From Nitrincola alkalisediminis (GTDB lineage Bacteria > Pseudomonadota > Gammaproteobacteria > Pseudomonadales > Balneatricaceae), in assembly GCF_009821115.1 (NCBI RefSeq), contig NZ_VYTY01000004.1, forward strand, positions 124,001-188,000: a DNA stretch of 64,000 nucleotides, read 5' to 3'. Below the pieces are notes generated by a model. That model searched no databases and was not told where the DNA came from. It saw only the letters and a program-made list of their open reading frames with translations. The translations under genes and the position numbers were made by a program. Of the stretch, positions 9,259-18,649 are shown piece after piece. Within the stretch, counting starts at the first letter, position 1, and each line of letters opens with the position of its first letter.

Positions 9259-11463
9259 TCAGTAACTATCGATAGGATCAACATCAATTGACCATCTGAC
9301 TTTATTTTTCATGGGGTTATGTTCAACTTCATGCATAATCATGCGGAGGAGGGCATGCAAATGTCGGCGCTCTCGGCCCTGAATCAGCATTTGTGAGCGA
9401 AAAAGTCCCGCCCGTTTTTCCATCGGTGAGGGAAAAGGGCCTGACCAATGGTTACCCTGAGGAAGTGATAAATGCGTTTCGATGGCGTCACGAATCGAAC
9501 GTAGAAAGGCTTCAGCCCAACCCTGACGACTGGCTTCTGCACGAATCAGTGCATGGTGGTGGAAAGGTGGAAGTCCTGCCCCTTGGCGTAAAACGAGTTC
9601 GCTTTTCGCGAAGGCTTCGTAACCCTGAGTGACCAGTGCGGCCAGCATCGGATGGTCAGGATGGTGGGTTTGCAGTAGAACCTCGCCAGAGAGTTCGGCC
9701 CGTCCCGCCCGTCCAGCGACCTGCAAAATTAACTGAGCCGTTTTCTCCATGCCACGAAAATCTGCGCTGAAAAGTCCAGCATCAGCATCGAGTACGGCCA
9801 CTAACGTGACCTTAGGGAAATGATGTCCTTTGGCTAACATCTGTGTCCCAATCATGATGCAGGGTTCACCTGTGTGAATTTGCTTCATCATGTTTTCTAA
9901 GGCGTGTTTGCGTGAGGTGCTGTCGCGGTCAATTCGCAGCACGGGTATGGTCGGGAAAAGGGATTTGAGCTGCTCTTCCGTGCGTTCTGTTCCGGCACCT
10001 GATGGCCTTAAATCCTCACTGTGGCAGTGATGGCAGCGCTTCGGAATCGGTGTTTGCCGATCACAATGATGGCAATGCATATGAGCAGGCGAGCGGTGTA
10101 ACGTCATGCGTGCATCGCAGCGGGTGCACTCATTCACCGCACCACAATCATGGCAAATTAAAGACGGCGAAAAACCACGGCGGTTAAGGAAAATGAGAAC
10201 TTGTGTCTGAGCTGATAAATGCTGGCGTATGTGATGGATTAACTCAGGCGCCATTCCGGCCTGCAATGCCTCACCGCGAATATCTAAAAATTTGAACTTA
10301 GGGGTACTGGCATTGCCCGCACGTTGGCGAAGATGTAAATGCTGGTAGCGACCATCAAGAGCATTGTGCAGGCTTTCAAGAGAAGGTGTCGCTGTTGTGA
10401 GCAGCAGTGGAATGTCTTCTTTCTTCGCCCTTAATACCGCTAGATCTCGGGCATGATAACGAAACCCTTCTTGCTGCTTAAAAGAGGGGTCATGCTCTTC
10501 ATCGACGATGATGATGCCGGGGTTCTTCATCGGTGTAAAAATCGCAGACCGAGTCCCGATTAAAATACGAGCGCTGCCATCTCGAGCCATTAGCCAAGCA
10601 TCCAGTCGTTGCCGATCCGTAAGCCCTGAGTGAAGTGCCATGACCGGCACTTGGAAGCGTGCTTTAAAACGACTCAGAGTTTGAGGCGTTAACCCGATCT
10701 CGGGCACCAAAATAAGGGCCTGCTTTCCTTCTTTTAAAATGGCCTCTATTGCTTGTAAATAGACTTCTGTTTTTCCCGATCCTGTGACTCCCTCTAATAA
10801 CAGCGTGTGAAATTGTGAAGGGTTTAGAAGGCTGTAGAGTGCTAAAGCTTGTTCTTCATTAAGCGTTAAGGGCGCTTCTTTCAGTATCGTTTCTGAGTCA
10901 GTTGCAACCTGATAGGGTCTTGGGTGGCTGGCAAAGGATTCCGCCAAGTGTTTATCGGCTAAGGCTTTAAGTAAGGGCGTCGAAAAGCCTTCAATTTTGA
11001 TGGCTTCGCTACTCACGCCATCTGGATTTCTTAGTAGAAGTTCTAATAGCTCTCGCTGACGTTTAGCCCCATTGGCCAGCACATTGAGTGTGGCGTGAGC
11101 GGTTGCGCGCCAAAGTGTTGCATGGGCAAAGGTCGGCTCGTGTCCTTTTCGTAATAAAACCGGAAGCGCTTGCTGTAGGGCTTCGCCCTCGGGGTAAAAG
11201 TAGTAATGTGCTGCCCAGCGTGCTAGCCAGAATTGGGTGGCATCTAAGACAGGGTGCTCATCTAATAGCATCAAGGCGGTTTTGAGTTGTTTGGTTGAGT
11301 ATTGTGATTGCACGTCTGTATCAATCACAATGCCAATCATTTCTCTCGAACCAAACGGAACTTTGATGCGCATCCCAGGCTTTACACGTCCTTCAAATTC
11401 TACAGGACACAGGTAATCAAAAAGCGTGTGAAGGGGGGATGGAATAGCCACTCGTAGAATCAC
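9259..11463 (-). CDS. priA: Primosomal replication protein N' (PriA helicase)
   Basis: 734 aa. N-terminal 3'-DNA-end-binding domain (about 1-105), superfamily 2 helicase core with Walker A GVTGSGKTEVYL near 228 and DEEH box near 321, and a cluster of eight Cys (CHDCGAVNECTRCDARMTLH and following CxxC pairs) that binds two zinc ions. Restarts stalled replication forks. The start is a GTG at 11463; no ATG fits upstream. Divergent from rpmE. Confidence 0.97.
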   Translation of the reverse strand: MILRVAIPSPLHTLFDYLCPVEFEGRVKPGMRIKVPFGSREMIGIVIDTDVQSQYSTKQLKTALMLLDEHPVLDATQFWLARWAAHYYFYPEGEALQQALPVLLRKGHEPTFAHATLWRATAHATLNVLANGAKRQRELLELLLRNPDGVSSEAIKIEGFSTPLLKALADKHLAESFASHPRPYQVATDSETILKEAPLTLNEEQALALYSLLNPSQFHTLLLEGVTGSGKTEVYLQAIEAILKEGKQALILVPEIGLTPQTLSRFKARFQVPVMALHSGLTDRQRLDAWLMARDGSARILIGTRSAIFTPMKNPGIIIVDEEHDPSFKQQEGFRYHARDLAVLRAKKEDIPLLLTTATPSLESLHNALDGRYQHLHLRQRAGNASTPKFKFLDIRGEALQAGMAPELIHHIRQHLSAQTQVLIFLNRRGFSPSLICHDCGAVNECTRCDARMTLHRSPAHMHCHHCDRQTPIPKRCHHCHSEDLRPSGAGTERTEEQLKSLFPTIPVLRIDRDSTSRKHALENMMKQIHTGEPCIMIGTQMLAKGHHFPKVTLVAVLDADAGLFSADFRGMEKTAQLILQVAGRAGRAELSGEVLLQTHHPDHPMLAALVTQGYEAFAKSELVLRQGAGLPPFHHHALIRAEASRQGWAEAFLRSIRDAIETHLSLPQGNHWSGPFPSPMEKRAGLFRSQMLIQGRERRHLHALLRMIMHEVEHNPMKNKVRWSIDVDPIDSY

Positions 11464-11540
11464 GGAAAAAACGCCCTGTGGAACGATAATGAGAGTACAG
11501 TCTAGTGGCTTTTGAAAACGGGATAAACCTCAATTTTTGC

Positions 11541-11569
11541 TTGCGACTAAATAAGGGAGTCCGTATAAT
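11541..11569 (+). promoter_or_regulatory. Sigma-70 promoter for rpmE
   Basis: TTGCGA at 11541-11546 and a perfect TATAAT at 11564-11569 with 17-bp spacing, followed by a GC-rich discriminator (TGCGGCC). It would give a leader of about 125 nt before rpmE. Confidence 0.7.
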
Positions 11570-11631
11570 TTGCGGCCTTGCTGAATATGTGGTTAGCAAA
11601 AGTCAAAACTCTATGCTATCCGACCCCGTTA

Positions 11632-11674
11632 GTGCGGTGCCTGACAACAAACGATCATGATCAGGTGGCGGCAC
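11632..11674 (+). promoter_or_regulatory. Candidate ribosomal protein L31 leader structure
   Basis: In the rpmE leader GTGC (11632-11635) pairs with GCAC (11671-11674) and CCTGA (11640-11644) with TCAGG (11661-11665), separated by a purine-rich internal loop. The L31-Gammaproteobacteria leader class is known to sit here and mediate autoregulation; I cannot test the covariance model. Confidence 0.45.
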
Positions 11675-11702
11675 ACCCATAACTCTATTGAGGTTTTTTG
11701 AA

Positions 11703-11921
11703 ATGAAAGCTGGTATCCACCCAAATTATGTCGATGTAACCATCACCTGTTCTTGCGGTAACGTAATGCAGACCAAATCTACGTTAGGCCAGAGCACTAT
11801 GCTTGTCGACGTATGCAGCCAGTGCCACCCCTTCTACACTGGTAAGCAAAAAGAAGCGACCAGCGGTGGTCGTGTGGATCGCTTTAACAAGCGTTTCGGT
11901 GGCCGTACTATCAGCAAATAA
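11703..11921 (+). CDS. rpmE: 50S ribosomal protein L31
   Basis: 72 aa from the ATG at 11703, with GAGG at 11690-11693 as Shine-Dalgarno. Begins MKAGIHPNY as expected; an upstream in-frame TTG at 11688 would overlap the ribosome site and is rejected. Zinc-binding (C+) form: CSC near residue 16 and CSQC near residue 38 supply the four Cys. Single-gene unit with its own promoter and terminator. Confidence 0.98.
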   Translation: MKAGIHPNYVDVTITCSCGNVMQTKSTLGQSTMLVDVCSQCHPFYTGKQKEATSGGRVDRFNKRFGGRTISK

Positions 11922-11944
11922 GCTCAGTTTTAGGCTTGATTTGC

Positions 11945-11974
11945 AAAAAAAGCACTCTACGGAGTGCTTTTTTT
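11945..11974 (+). terminator. Rho-independent terminator of rpmE
   Basis: Stem AGCACTC/GAGTGCT (11951-11957, 11962-11968) with a TACG loop, preceded by an A-run and followed by seven T. Confidence 0.92.
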
Positions 11975-12103
11975 ATGGAATTTTTTTCTAAGTTTTGGTG
12001 GTTTTTAAAGCAAGCCTTTCGTGTTTGATCGCAAAATCTAGCGTTTCGTTAGGCATATTAGCCTAAAGGCGTATTTTCTCTTAATCTCTTCTTAAATGAG
12101 CGG

Positions 12104-12132
12104 TTGTCGCATACAGGTGTTTTGGTTATGAT
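12104..12132 (+). promoter_or_regulatory. Sigma-70 promoter for the malic enzyme gene
   Basis: TTGTCG at 12104-12109 and TATGAT at 12127-12132 with a 17-bp spacer, 41 bp before the start codon. Confidence 0.5.
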
Positions 12133-12173
12133 GCATGACCGTATAACTTCAACCTTTAGTTGGAAAAGCAACC

Positions 12174-13442
12174 ATGTCTCAAGATTTTAAACAAGCTGCT
12201 CTTGATTACCACGAGTTTCCTCGTCCAGGTAAGATCAGTATTGAACTCTCAACTTCGGCTGAGACCGCTAAAGATCTTGCACTGGCATACTCTCCGGGTG
12301 TGGCAGAGCCTGTACGTGCGATCGCAGCCGATCCTGAAGCCGCGTATCGTTACACAGCAAAGGGTAACCTGGTTGCCGTCATTTCCAATGGTACTGCTAT
12401 TTTGGGCCTAGGTGATTTAGGTCCTTTAGCATCTAAACCTGTCATGGAAGGCAAAGCATTGCTGTTTAAGCGTTTCGCCAATATTGATTCAATCGATATT
12501 GAAGTTGACGCTGAAAGCCCACAAGCCTTTATTGATACAGTTGCGCGTATTGCTGAAACCTTCGGCGGAATTAACTTGGAAGATATCAAAGCGCCTGAGT
12601 GCTTTGAAATTGAACGTACTTTGATTGAGCGTTGCAATATTCCTGTTTTCCACGATGATCAGCATGGCACAGCGATTGTAACGGCAGCAGGCATGATTAA
12701 TGCGCTTGAACTGGCAGGCAAGAAGCTTGAAGAAGCTTCAATTGTGTGTCTAGGTGCAGGTGCAGCAGCAAGTGCATGTATGAAGTTGCTCATCAACATG
12801 GGCGCGAGAGTCGAGAATATTTACATGATCGATCGTAAGGGTGTGATCCACTCCGGTCGTGATGACCTGACTGCCGAAAAAGCGGCATTCGCAACTGAAA
12901 CGGATAAGCGTACCCTTGATGATGCCATTGATGGCGCTGATGTTTTCCTAGGTCTGTCTGGTCCAGACCTGCTGTCACCTGAACAGCTTAAGAAAATGGC
13001 GGCTAACCCCGTTGTCTTCGCCTGTGCGAACCCAGATCCTGAAATCAGACCGGAAGTTGCGAATGCAGTCCGTAATGATGTGATTATGGCCACAGGTCGC
13101 TCTGACTTCCCGAACCAAGTAAATAACGTGTTGGGCTTCCCATTCATTTTCCGTGGTGCACTCGATGTTCGTGCGTCTGCGATTAATGAAGAGATGAAAG
13201 CAGCTGCAGTAAAAGCGCTAGCGGAATTGGCGCGTGAGCCAGTGACGCAAGAGGTTTTAATTGCGTATGGTTTAGAATCATTGGAATTCGGTCGTGAGTA
13301 TATCCTGCCTAAAGCAACTGATTCACGTTTGTTAGGCCGTATCTCGTATGCGGTTGCTCAAGCGGCGATTGACAGTGGTGTGGCACGTTTACCTATGCCA
13401 GAGCATTACCCGATTCGTAGTAGCGCTGAACTGGCGAACTAA
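12174..13442 (+). CDS. NADP-type malic enzyme, short form
   Basis: 422 aa. Malic enzyme N-terminal domain with the Tyr/Lys catalytic region (LAYSPGVAEPVRAI; TAKGNLVAVISNGTAILGLGDLG) and metal-binding IEDIKAP-type segment (LEDIKAPECFEIE, then FHDDQHGTAIV). The NAD(P)-binding domain has the CLGAGAAASA glycine loop near residue 185. Converts malate to pyruvate and CO2. It closely resembles the malic half of MaeB but lacks the C-terminal phosphotransacetylase-like domain, so it is the short bacterial form. ATG start at 12174. Confidence 0.93.
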   Translation: MSQDFKQAALDYHEFPRPGKISIELSTSAETAKDLALAYSPGVAEPVRAIAADPEAAYRYTAKGNLVAVISNGTAILGLGDLGPLASKPVMEGKALLFKRFANIDSIDIEVDAESPQAFIDTVARIAETFGGINLEDIKAPECFEIERTLIERCNIPVFHDDQHGTAIVTAAGMINALELAGKKLEEASIVCLGAGAAASACMKLLINMGARVENIYMIDRKGVIHSGRDDLTAEKAAFATETDKRTLDDAIDGADVFLGLSGPDLLSPEQLKKMAANPVVFACANPDPEIRPEVANAVRNDVIMATGRSDFPNQVNNVLGFPFIFRGALDVRASAINEEMKAAAVKALAELAREPVTQEVLIAYGLESLEFGREYILPKATDSRLLGRISYAVAQAAIDSGVARLPMPEHYPIRSSAELAN

Positions 13443-13464
13443 TGTATTGAGTATCTAGCTAGAC

Positions 13465-13495
13465 GTTCCTAGCGTTGATTAGTATCGCTAGGAAC
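13465..13495 (+). repeat. 10-bp inverted repeat after the malic enzyme gene
   Basis: GTTCCTAGCG (13465-13474) and CGCTAGGAAC (13486-13495) are perfect complements with an 11-nt loop, 22 bp past the stop codon. There is no U-run, and a real terminator follows at 13504. Confidence 0.5.
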
Positions 13496-13503
13496 AGCTG
13501 AAG

Positions 13504-13558
13504 CCGCTGTAACACCCATAAAGTATTGAGCTTTTATGTGTGTTACAGCGGTTTTTTT
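13504..13558 (+). terminator. Rho-independent terminator of the malic enzyme gene
   Basis: 12-bp stem CCGCTGTAACAC/GTGTTACAGCGG extended by an A/T-rich inner stem, then seven T at 13552-13558. Confidence 0.9.
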
Positions 13559-13597
13559 ATTGTCTGTACCCTATTCGGGCGTGAGCCCGAACAGTGT

Positions 13598-16423
13598 TTA
13601 TCCAAGTAAAGGCTTCAGAAAACGTCCTGTGTGAGATAGCTCAACCTTAGCGACCTCTTCGGGTGTTCCAGTGGCAATGATTTGCCCTCCACCTGTACCG
13701 CCTTCTGGTCCTAAATCAACAATCCAATCCGCCGTTTTAATCACATCAAGATTGTGCTCAATCACTACGATGGTGTTGCCATGGTCGCGCAGTCGATATA
13801 AAACATTTAACAGCTGTTGAATATCGTAAAAGTGCAGGCCAGTTGTCGGTTCATCAAGGATATATAGAGTATTGCCGGTATCGCGCTTTGAGAGCTCTTT
13901 GGCAAGCTTTACACGCTGAGCCTCACCACCAGATAAGGTTGTTGCACTTTGCCCTAGTCGGATATAGCTCAACCCCACATCCATGAGCGTTTGTAATTTG
14001 CGTGCCAGCGCTGGAATCGCATCAAAGAACTCACGGGCATCTTCGACCGTCATGTTCAGCACTTCATCAATGGTTTTACCTTTATACCGAACCTCAAGTG
14101 TTTCGCGGTTGTAGCGTTTTCCATGACAGACATCGCAGGGCACGAAAATATCGGGTAAGAAATGCATTTCCACCTTAATCACCCCATCGCCTTGGCAGGC
14201 TTCGCAACGTCCGCCTTTGACGTTAAAACTAAAGCGTCCGGGTTTATAACCACGTGATCGCGCTTCTTGAGTGCCTGCAAACAGGTCGCGAATAGTGGTG
14301 AAAATCCCCGTATAGGTTGCAGGGTTTGAACGGGGAGTACGGCCTATCGGGCTTTGGTCAATATCAATGACTTTATCAAAGTGTGAAAGGCCCTCAATAG
14401 CGTCGTATTCCGATGCCTCCAATGTAGTGGCATGGTTTAATTCAGTCGCTGTGATTGGGTAAAGCGTGCTGTTAATCAGCGTTGATTTTCCAGAACCCGA
14501 TACGCCTGTAACGCAGGTCATCAATCCGACAGGAATTTCCAGGGTGACGTTTTTGAGGTTATTACCACGTGCGCCCGATAGTCTAAGCACCTTGTCAGGA
14601 TTGAACATGCCCCTTTCGGCAGGAACCTCAATTTTGCGAGTGCCTGAAAGGTATTGTCCCGTCATGGACTCTGCACACTGCATCACATCGGCAGGTGTTC
14701 CAGATGCAATGACTTGGCCGCCATGAACGCCTGCCCCGGGGCCAATGTCGATGACATGATCGGCCAAGCGGATGGCATCTTCATCATGCTCGACGACAAT
14801 CACCGTGTTGCCTAAATCACGTAAATGACGCAGCGTATCTAAAAGACGGTCATTGTCACGTTGATGCAAGCCGATTGAGGGTTCGTCCAGAATATACATC
14901 ACACCGACAAGCCCAGCCCCGATTTGGCTGGCCAAACGAATCCGTTGTGCTTCACCACCCGATAGGGTTTCGGCACTGCGATCAAGTGAAAGATAATCCA
15001 AACCGACGTTCACCAAAAACGCCAGACGCAAGCGGATTTCTTTTAAGATTTTATCCGCGATTTCGCCTTGCTTGCCAGAAAGGGTCAGTTGATCAAAATA
15101 GGCTTTGCTGTCGCCAATGGCAAGCTTAACAATATCCGGTAGCGTGCGCTCATCAATGTAGACGTGGCGTGCTTCTTTTCGTAAACGTGTTCCCTGGCAA
15201 CTCGGACAGGGCTGCATGTTTAAATAGCGTGCTAAATCTTCGCGCACAACGTCTGATTCAGTTTCTTTGTATCGACGCTCAAGGTTGTTTAAGACGCCTT
15301 CGAAGGGATGCTGCTTGCTAACGACCGTACCGCGATCATTGGTATAGCGGAACTCGATATTTTCTTGGCCACTGCCATGCAAAATCACCTGTTGATGCGG
15401 TGTCGATAATGCCTCAAAAGGCGTGTCCATATCGAATCCATAGTGCTGTGCAACGGCCTGCAGTTGTTGAAAGTAATACAAGCTACGCCGATCCCAGCCA
15501 CGGATCGCGCCCTGAGATAAGGTGAGTGTGGCATCCTGAACCACTTTTGCAGGGTCGAAAAACTGTTTAACCCCTAAGCCATCGCAGCTTGGGCAAGCGC
15601 CATGAGGGTTGTTGAAGGAGAACATGCGCGGTTCAAGCTCTTGAATGCTGTAGCCGCATTCTGGGCAGGCAAAACGAGCCGAAAAAATCAACTCCTCTTT
15701 ACCTTCTTCATCCATCCAGGCAATACGGGCAATGCCGTCCGTGAGTTGAATGGCTGTTTCAAAAGACTCGGCAAGACGGGTTTGCAGATCTGCACGAACT
15801 TTGAAGCGGTCAATGACCACTTCAATGGTATGTTTTTTATTTTTTTCTAAATCGGGTGCTGTGTCTAAATCAACGACGATGCCGTTAATGCGCGCCCTGA
15901 CAAACCCTTGAGCTTTGAGCTCACTGAGCGTATGGAGGTGTTCACCTTTGCGGCCTTGAACCACTGGTGCCAGTAACATTAATTTGCTGCCTTCAGGAAG
16001 GGCTAATACTTGATCCACCATTTGTGAAATGGTTTGTGCGGCCAGTGGTAGATCATGGTCAGGGCAGCGAGGCTCACCCGCACGGGCAAAGAGTAGGCGT
16101 AAGTAATCGTAAATTTCCGTGATGGTGCCGACGGTTGAACGTGGGTTATGAGACGTGGATTTTTGCTCAATCGAAATGGCGGGTGACAGTCCTTCGATAT
16201 GATCCACATCCGGTTTTTCCATCATGGATAGGAATTGGCGGGCGTAGGTTGATAATGATTCGACATAACGCCTCTGACCTTCGGCATACAGGGTGTCGAA
16301 GGCTAACGAGGACTTTCCAGAACCTGACAATCCTGTGATGACGATGAGCTTGTCACGCGGAATGTCTAGGTCGATATTCTTCAGGTTGTGCGTGCGCGCG
16401 CCTCTGACCAGTATTTTATCCAT
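13598..16423 (-). CDS. uvrA: UvrABC excinuclease subunit A
   Basis: 941 aa from the ATG at 16423, which has a GGAG ribosome site and the expected [16 protein letters not shown] start; an in-frame upstream codon at 16456 would add 11 unrelated residues. Tandem ABC ATPase modules: Walker [13 protein letters not shown] near 31 and [12 protein letters not shown] near 640, ABC signatures LSGGEAQRI and LSGGEAQRV, and zinc modules CPECGYS/CPSC and [12 protein letters not shown]. Recognises DNA damage for nucleotide excision repair. Divergent from ssb. No LexA-type box (CTGT-N8-ACAG) was seen in the shared gap. Confidence 0.98.
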   Translation of the reverse strand: MDKILVRGARTHNLKNIDLDIPRDKLIVITGLSGSGKSSLAFDTLYAEGQRRYVESLSTYARQFLSMMEKPDVDHIEGLSPAISIEQKSTSHNPRSTVGTITEIYDYLRLLFARAGEPRCPDHDLPLAAQTISQMVDQVLALPEGSKLMLLAPVVQGRKGEHLHTLSELKAQGFVRARINGIVVDLDTAPDLEKNKKHTIEVVIDRFKVRADLQTRLAESFETAIQLTDGIARIAWMDEEGKEELIFSARFACPECGYSIQELEPRMFSFNNPHGACPSCDGLGVKQFFDPAKVVQDATLTLSQGAIRGWDRRSLYYFQQLQAVAQHYGFDMDTPFEALSTPHQQVILHGSGQENIEFRYTNDRGTVVSKQHPFEGVLNNLERRYKETESDVVREDLARYLNMQPCPSCQGTRLRKEARHVYIDERTLPDIVKLAIGDSKAYFDQLTLSGKQGEIADKILKEIRLRLAFLVNVGLDYLSLDRSAETLSGGEAQRIRLASQIGAGLVGVMYILDEPSIGLHQRDNDRLLDTLRHLRDLGNTVIVVEHDEDAIRLADHVIDIGPGAGVHGGQVIASGTPADVMQCAESMTGQYLSGTRKIEVPAERGMFNPDKVLRLSGARGNNLKNVTLEIPVGLMTCVTGVSGSGKSTLINSTLYPITATELNHATTLEASEYDAIEGLSHFDKVIDIDQSPIGRTPRSNPATYTGIFTTIRDLFAGTQEARSRGYKPGRFSFNVKGGRCEACQGDGVIKVEMHFLPDIFVPCDVCHGKRYNRETLEVRYKGKTIDEVLNMTVEDAREFFDAIPALARKLQTLMDVGLSYIRLGQSATTLSGGEAQRVKLAKELSKRDTGNTLYILDEPTTGLHFYDIQQLLNVLYRLRDHGNTIVVIEHNLDVIKTADWIVDLGPEGGTGGGQIIATGTPEEVAKVELSHTGRFLKPLLG

Positions 16424-16573
16424 TACCGCTCCGTGTGGGTGATGTAAAAAAGACATATTATAAGCCTTAACTTGTTCAGCCTAAACCTAAGCTTGTGTTA
16501 TTCTCATGTTTCTACGCAAGGTTGGGTGCAGGGAGCACTGATCGGTAGCAAATTATTTGATTTGGAGAGAACA

Positions 16574-17119
16574 ATGGCACGCGGTATCAACAAAGTCATC
16601 CTGGTTGGCAACCTAGGACAAGATCCTGAGGTTAAGTACATGCCGTCAGGCAATGCAGTCACGAATGTAACCCTGGCAACCAGCGACACATGGAAAGATA
16701 AGCAAACAGGGCAGGCGCAAGAGCGTACCGAATGGCACCGTGTCGTATTTTTTAACCGTTTAGCGGAAATTGCGGGTGAATATCTGCGTAAAGGCTCTAA
16801 AGTTTACGTAGAGGGTGCGTTGAGAACGCGTAAATGGCAAGATCAAGCAGGCCAGGATCGTTATACAACAGAAATCGTCGCGAGCGAAATGCAAATGTTG
16901 GATGGCCGTGGTAGCGATAGTGGCATGGGCGGTGGCATGGGTGCAAATGCAGGTGGATATTCACAGCAGCCTGATCCAATGGGCTATGGTCAGCCTCATC
17001 AGCAAGCCGCTCCTCAGCAAGGGCGTCCACAACAAGCGCCACGTCAGCAGCCTCAACAATCACCTCCGCCCGCACCTCCAGCTGGGTTTGATGATTTTGA
17101 TGATGACATTCCGTTCTAG
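16574..17119 (+). CDS. ssb: Single-stranded DNA-binding protein
   Basis: 181 aa from the ATG at 16574 with GGAGA at 16564-16568; a longer frame from 16472 is spurious. OB-fold at about 1-110 ([20 protein letters not shown], with W-x-RVVFF), Gly/Gln/Pro-rich linker at about 115-170, and the conserved acidic tip DDFDDDIPF that recruits repair and replication partners. Divergent from uvrA as in many gammaproteobacteria. Confidence 0.98.
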   Translation: MARGINKVILVGNLGQDPEVKYMPSGNAVTNVTLATSDTWKDKQTGQAQERTEWHRVVFFNRLAEIAGEYLRKGSKVYVEGALRTRKWQDQAGQDRYTTEIVASEMQMLDGRGSDSGMGGGMGANAGGYSQQPDPMGYGQPHQQAAPQQGRPQQAPRQQPQQSPPPAPPAGFDDFDDDIPF

Positions 17120-17133
17120 TTTAAGACTGAATT

Positions 17134-17162
17134 AAAAAAAGCGGCCGTGGGTCGCTTTTTTT
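17134..17162 (+). terminator. Rho-independent terminator of ssb
   Basis: A7-GCG arm at 17134-17143 and CGC-T7 arm at 17153-17162, with partial pairing inside. Confidence 0.88.
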
Positions 17163-17244
17163 ATATGAAGGTTATGATGGTGCTTGTCCATCAATAAAAT
17201 GCACAGTCATAATGCATTATGAAACAATTGATTGGAGATCTACT

Positions 17245-17556
17245 ATGTATAAGCTGGCCTTTTATGTTCCGGTAGCGGATGCTGAGAGCGTTAAACGAGC
17301 TGTGTTTGAGGCAGGTGCGGGGTGTGTTGGAGCCTATGAGCATGTGTGTTTTCAAACTCGTGGTGTCGGCCAGTTTCGTCCTCTAGACGGCGCTCGACCT
17401 CACATCGGTTCAGTCGGTGAGTTGGAGCAAGTTGAAGAGTTTAAAGTGGAAATGGTATGTGATGATGCGCATATTCATCGTGCGATCTCCGCTTTAAAGC
17501 TTGCTCATCCTTATGAAGAGGTTGCTTATGAAGTGTGGCGACTGGCGGATCTATAA
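17245..17556 (+). CDS. NIF3-like (YqfO C-terminal domain) protein
   Basis: 103 aa from the ATG at 17245 (GGAG at 17234-17237). Resembles the stand-alone CutA/YqfO-like insert domain of NIF3 proteins: MYKLAFYVP-type start, GAGCVGAYEHV, and a C-terminal AHPYEEVAYEVW motif. The family may bind metal or act as a small regulatory module; the role is not defined. Monocistronic after ssb. Confidence 0.85.
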   Translation: MYKLAFYVPVADAESVKRAVFEAGAGCVGAYEHVCFQTRGVGQFRPLDGARPHIGSVGELEQVEEFKVEMVCDDAHIHRAISALKLAHPYEEVAYEVWRLADL

Positions 17557-17709
17557 CGAAATGAGATGCTTTTAATTAAAAGTAATCTTTTAATCGTACG
17601 GGTAAAAAATATATGCATAACCTGAGTCTCGTACTTGACTCTAAAAAGGTGAGCTGACTTAATATAAGCAATCCCAAATACTCTGTTTCATTAACGCAGG
17701 GCCGTCAAG

Positions 17710-18402
17710 ATGTCACAGTCGCTTCAGTTGCAAAAGAATCTAGACGTAAGTCCTTCGGTCAACGAACTCATCAATGTCTATGATAGTATCACTGGACGGA
17801 TGAATGGTTTCTTGTACCGTTGCATAAATGACCCCAACTACACGATGGAATTAATGTCGGGTCAAGTGAAAAAACTCACAGGGTATGATGCGCGGGATCT
17901 TATTCAAAATCGACGAGCTTCATATATTTCCTTAATTTATCAAGATGACGTTGAAAAAGTTGATCATGCGGTTGGTAAGGCACTAGAGGCTCATCAAAAC
18001 TGGGATGTCGATTACCGTTTGGTCCGCCCGGATAAAAGTATACAGTGGGTTAACGAGCATGGTGGTGGTGTTTTTGATGAGCAAGGTGAGTTGGCATTTT
18101 TAGAGGGGGTTGTTGTCGATATTTCTCATCGGATGCAATCTGAATCATCGCGCTTAGAGCGTATGTCCAGAGTCGAGTCGGTCAGTGGAGAGATTATTAC
18201 GGAAACTCAAAAAATTCTGCAAATGTTAAAGTCACTGCGTTTGTTGAGTTTAAATGCCAGCATCGAGGCAGCACGTGCTGGTGAGGCCGGAAGGGGCTTT
18301 GCAGTGGTTGCGGAGCATGTAAAAGAATTGGCTGAAAATACAGGTAAGTCTGCTGAAAGCATTAATAAACTGATAAAGGAACTTGAATCTCAGTTAGAGT
18401 AA
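17710..18402 (+). CDS. Short soluble PAS-MCP signalling protein
   Basis: 230 aa, no transmembrane segment. A PAS fold at about 25-140 ([39 protein letters not shown]) is joined to the hairpin tip of a methyl-accepting domain (about 150-230) with the conserved [29 protein letters not shown]. The long methylation helices are missing, so the CheA/CheW contact region is tied directly to the sensor. It is likely a cytoplasmic input to the chemosensory array or an array-modulating protein (inference). Lies 247 bp upstream of a full-length receptor in the same direction. Confidence 0.85.
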   Translation: MSQSLQLQKNLDVSPSVNELINVYDSITGRMNGFLYRCINDPNYTMELMSGQVKKLTGYDARDLIQNRRASYISLIYQDDVEKVDHAVGKALEAHQNWDVDYRLVRPDKSIQWVNEHGGGVFDEQGELAFLEGVVVDISHRMQSESSRLERMSRVESVSGEIITETQKILQMLKSLRLLSLNASIEAARAGEAGRGFAVVAEHVKELAENTGKSAESINKLIKELESQLE

Positions 18403-18557
18403 ACACTTGAGCGTTTACGTTCTATAAATAATAAATGTTAAATTTTTTCATTATATATCGAATATTCGTAATGTTAAATATATATTATTGAAATACAAGA
18501 TCTGTATACCTTTCCAAAGAAGTGTTTCGTTTTTTGTTCAAATGTATCATTTCCCTT

Positions 18558-18608
18558 CAAATTATAGGTGCTTTAAGCCGAGACGGCTGTCCAACAACAG
18601 CACCTTTT
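18558..18608 (+). promoter_or_regulatory. Sigma-28-like promoter overlapping a nested hairpin
   Basis: CAAATTAT, 11 bp, GCCGAGAC (18558-18584) resembles a FliA promoter (TAAAGTTT-N11-GCCGATAA), fitting the chemoreceptor gene that follows. The same DNA can fold: AGGTGCT (18566-18572) pairs with AGCACCT (18599-18605) around an inner AGCCG/CGGCT stem, followed by TTTT, so it may instead end transcription of the PAS-MCP gene. Neither reading is certain. Confidence 0.35.
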
Positions 18609-18649
18609 AGTTAGTGTATCTTTATCTCCTATGTTTAAGGTACATAATA

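Noticed and set aside
14466-16338. Several open frames of 60-90 codons opposite uvrA
   Set aside because: They lie wholly inside uvrA, lack ribosome sites and have no recognisable domains; shadows of a conserved gene.
16424-16573. Possible LexA box in the uvrA/ssb gap
   Set aside because: No CTGT-N8-ACAG match was found on reading the whole gap.
18566-18608. c-di-GMP riboswitch before the haem chemoreceptor
   Set aside because: The conserved GEMM core segments are missing; only a simple nested stem is present.
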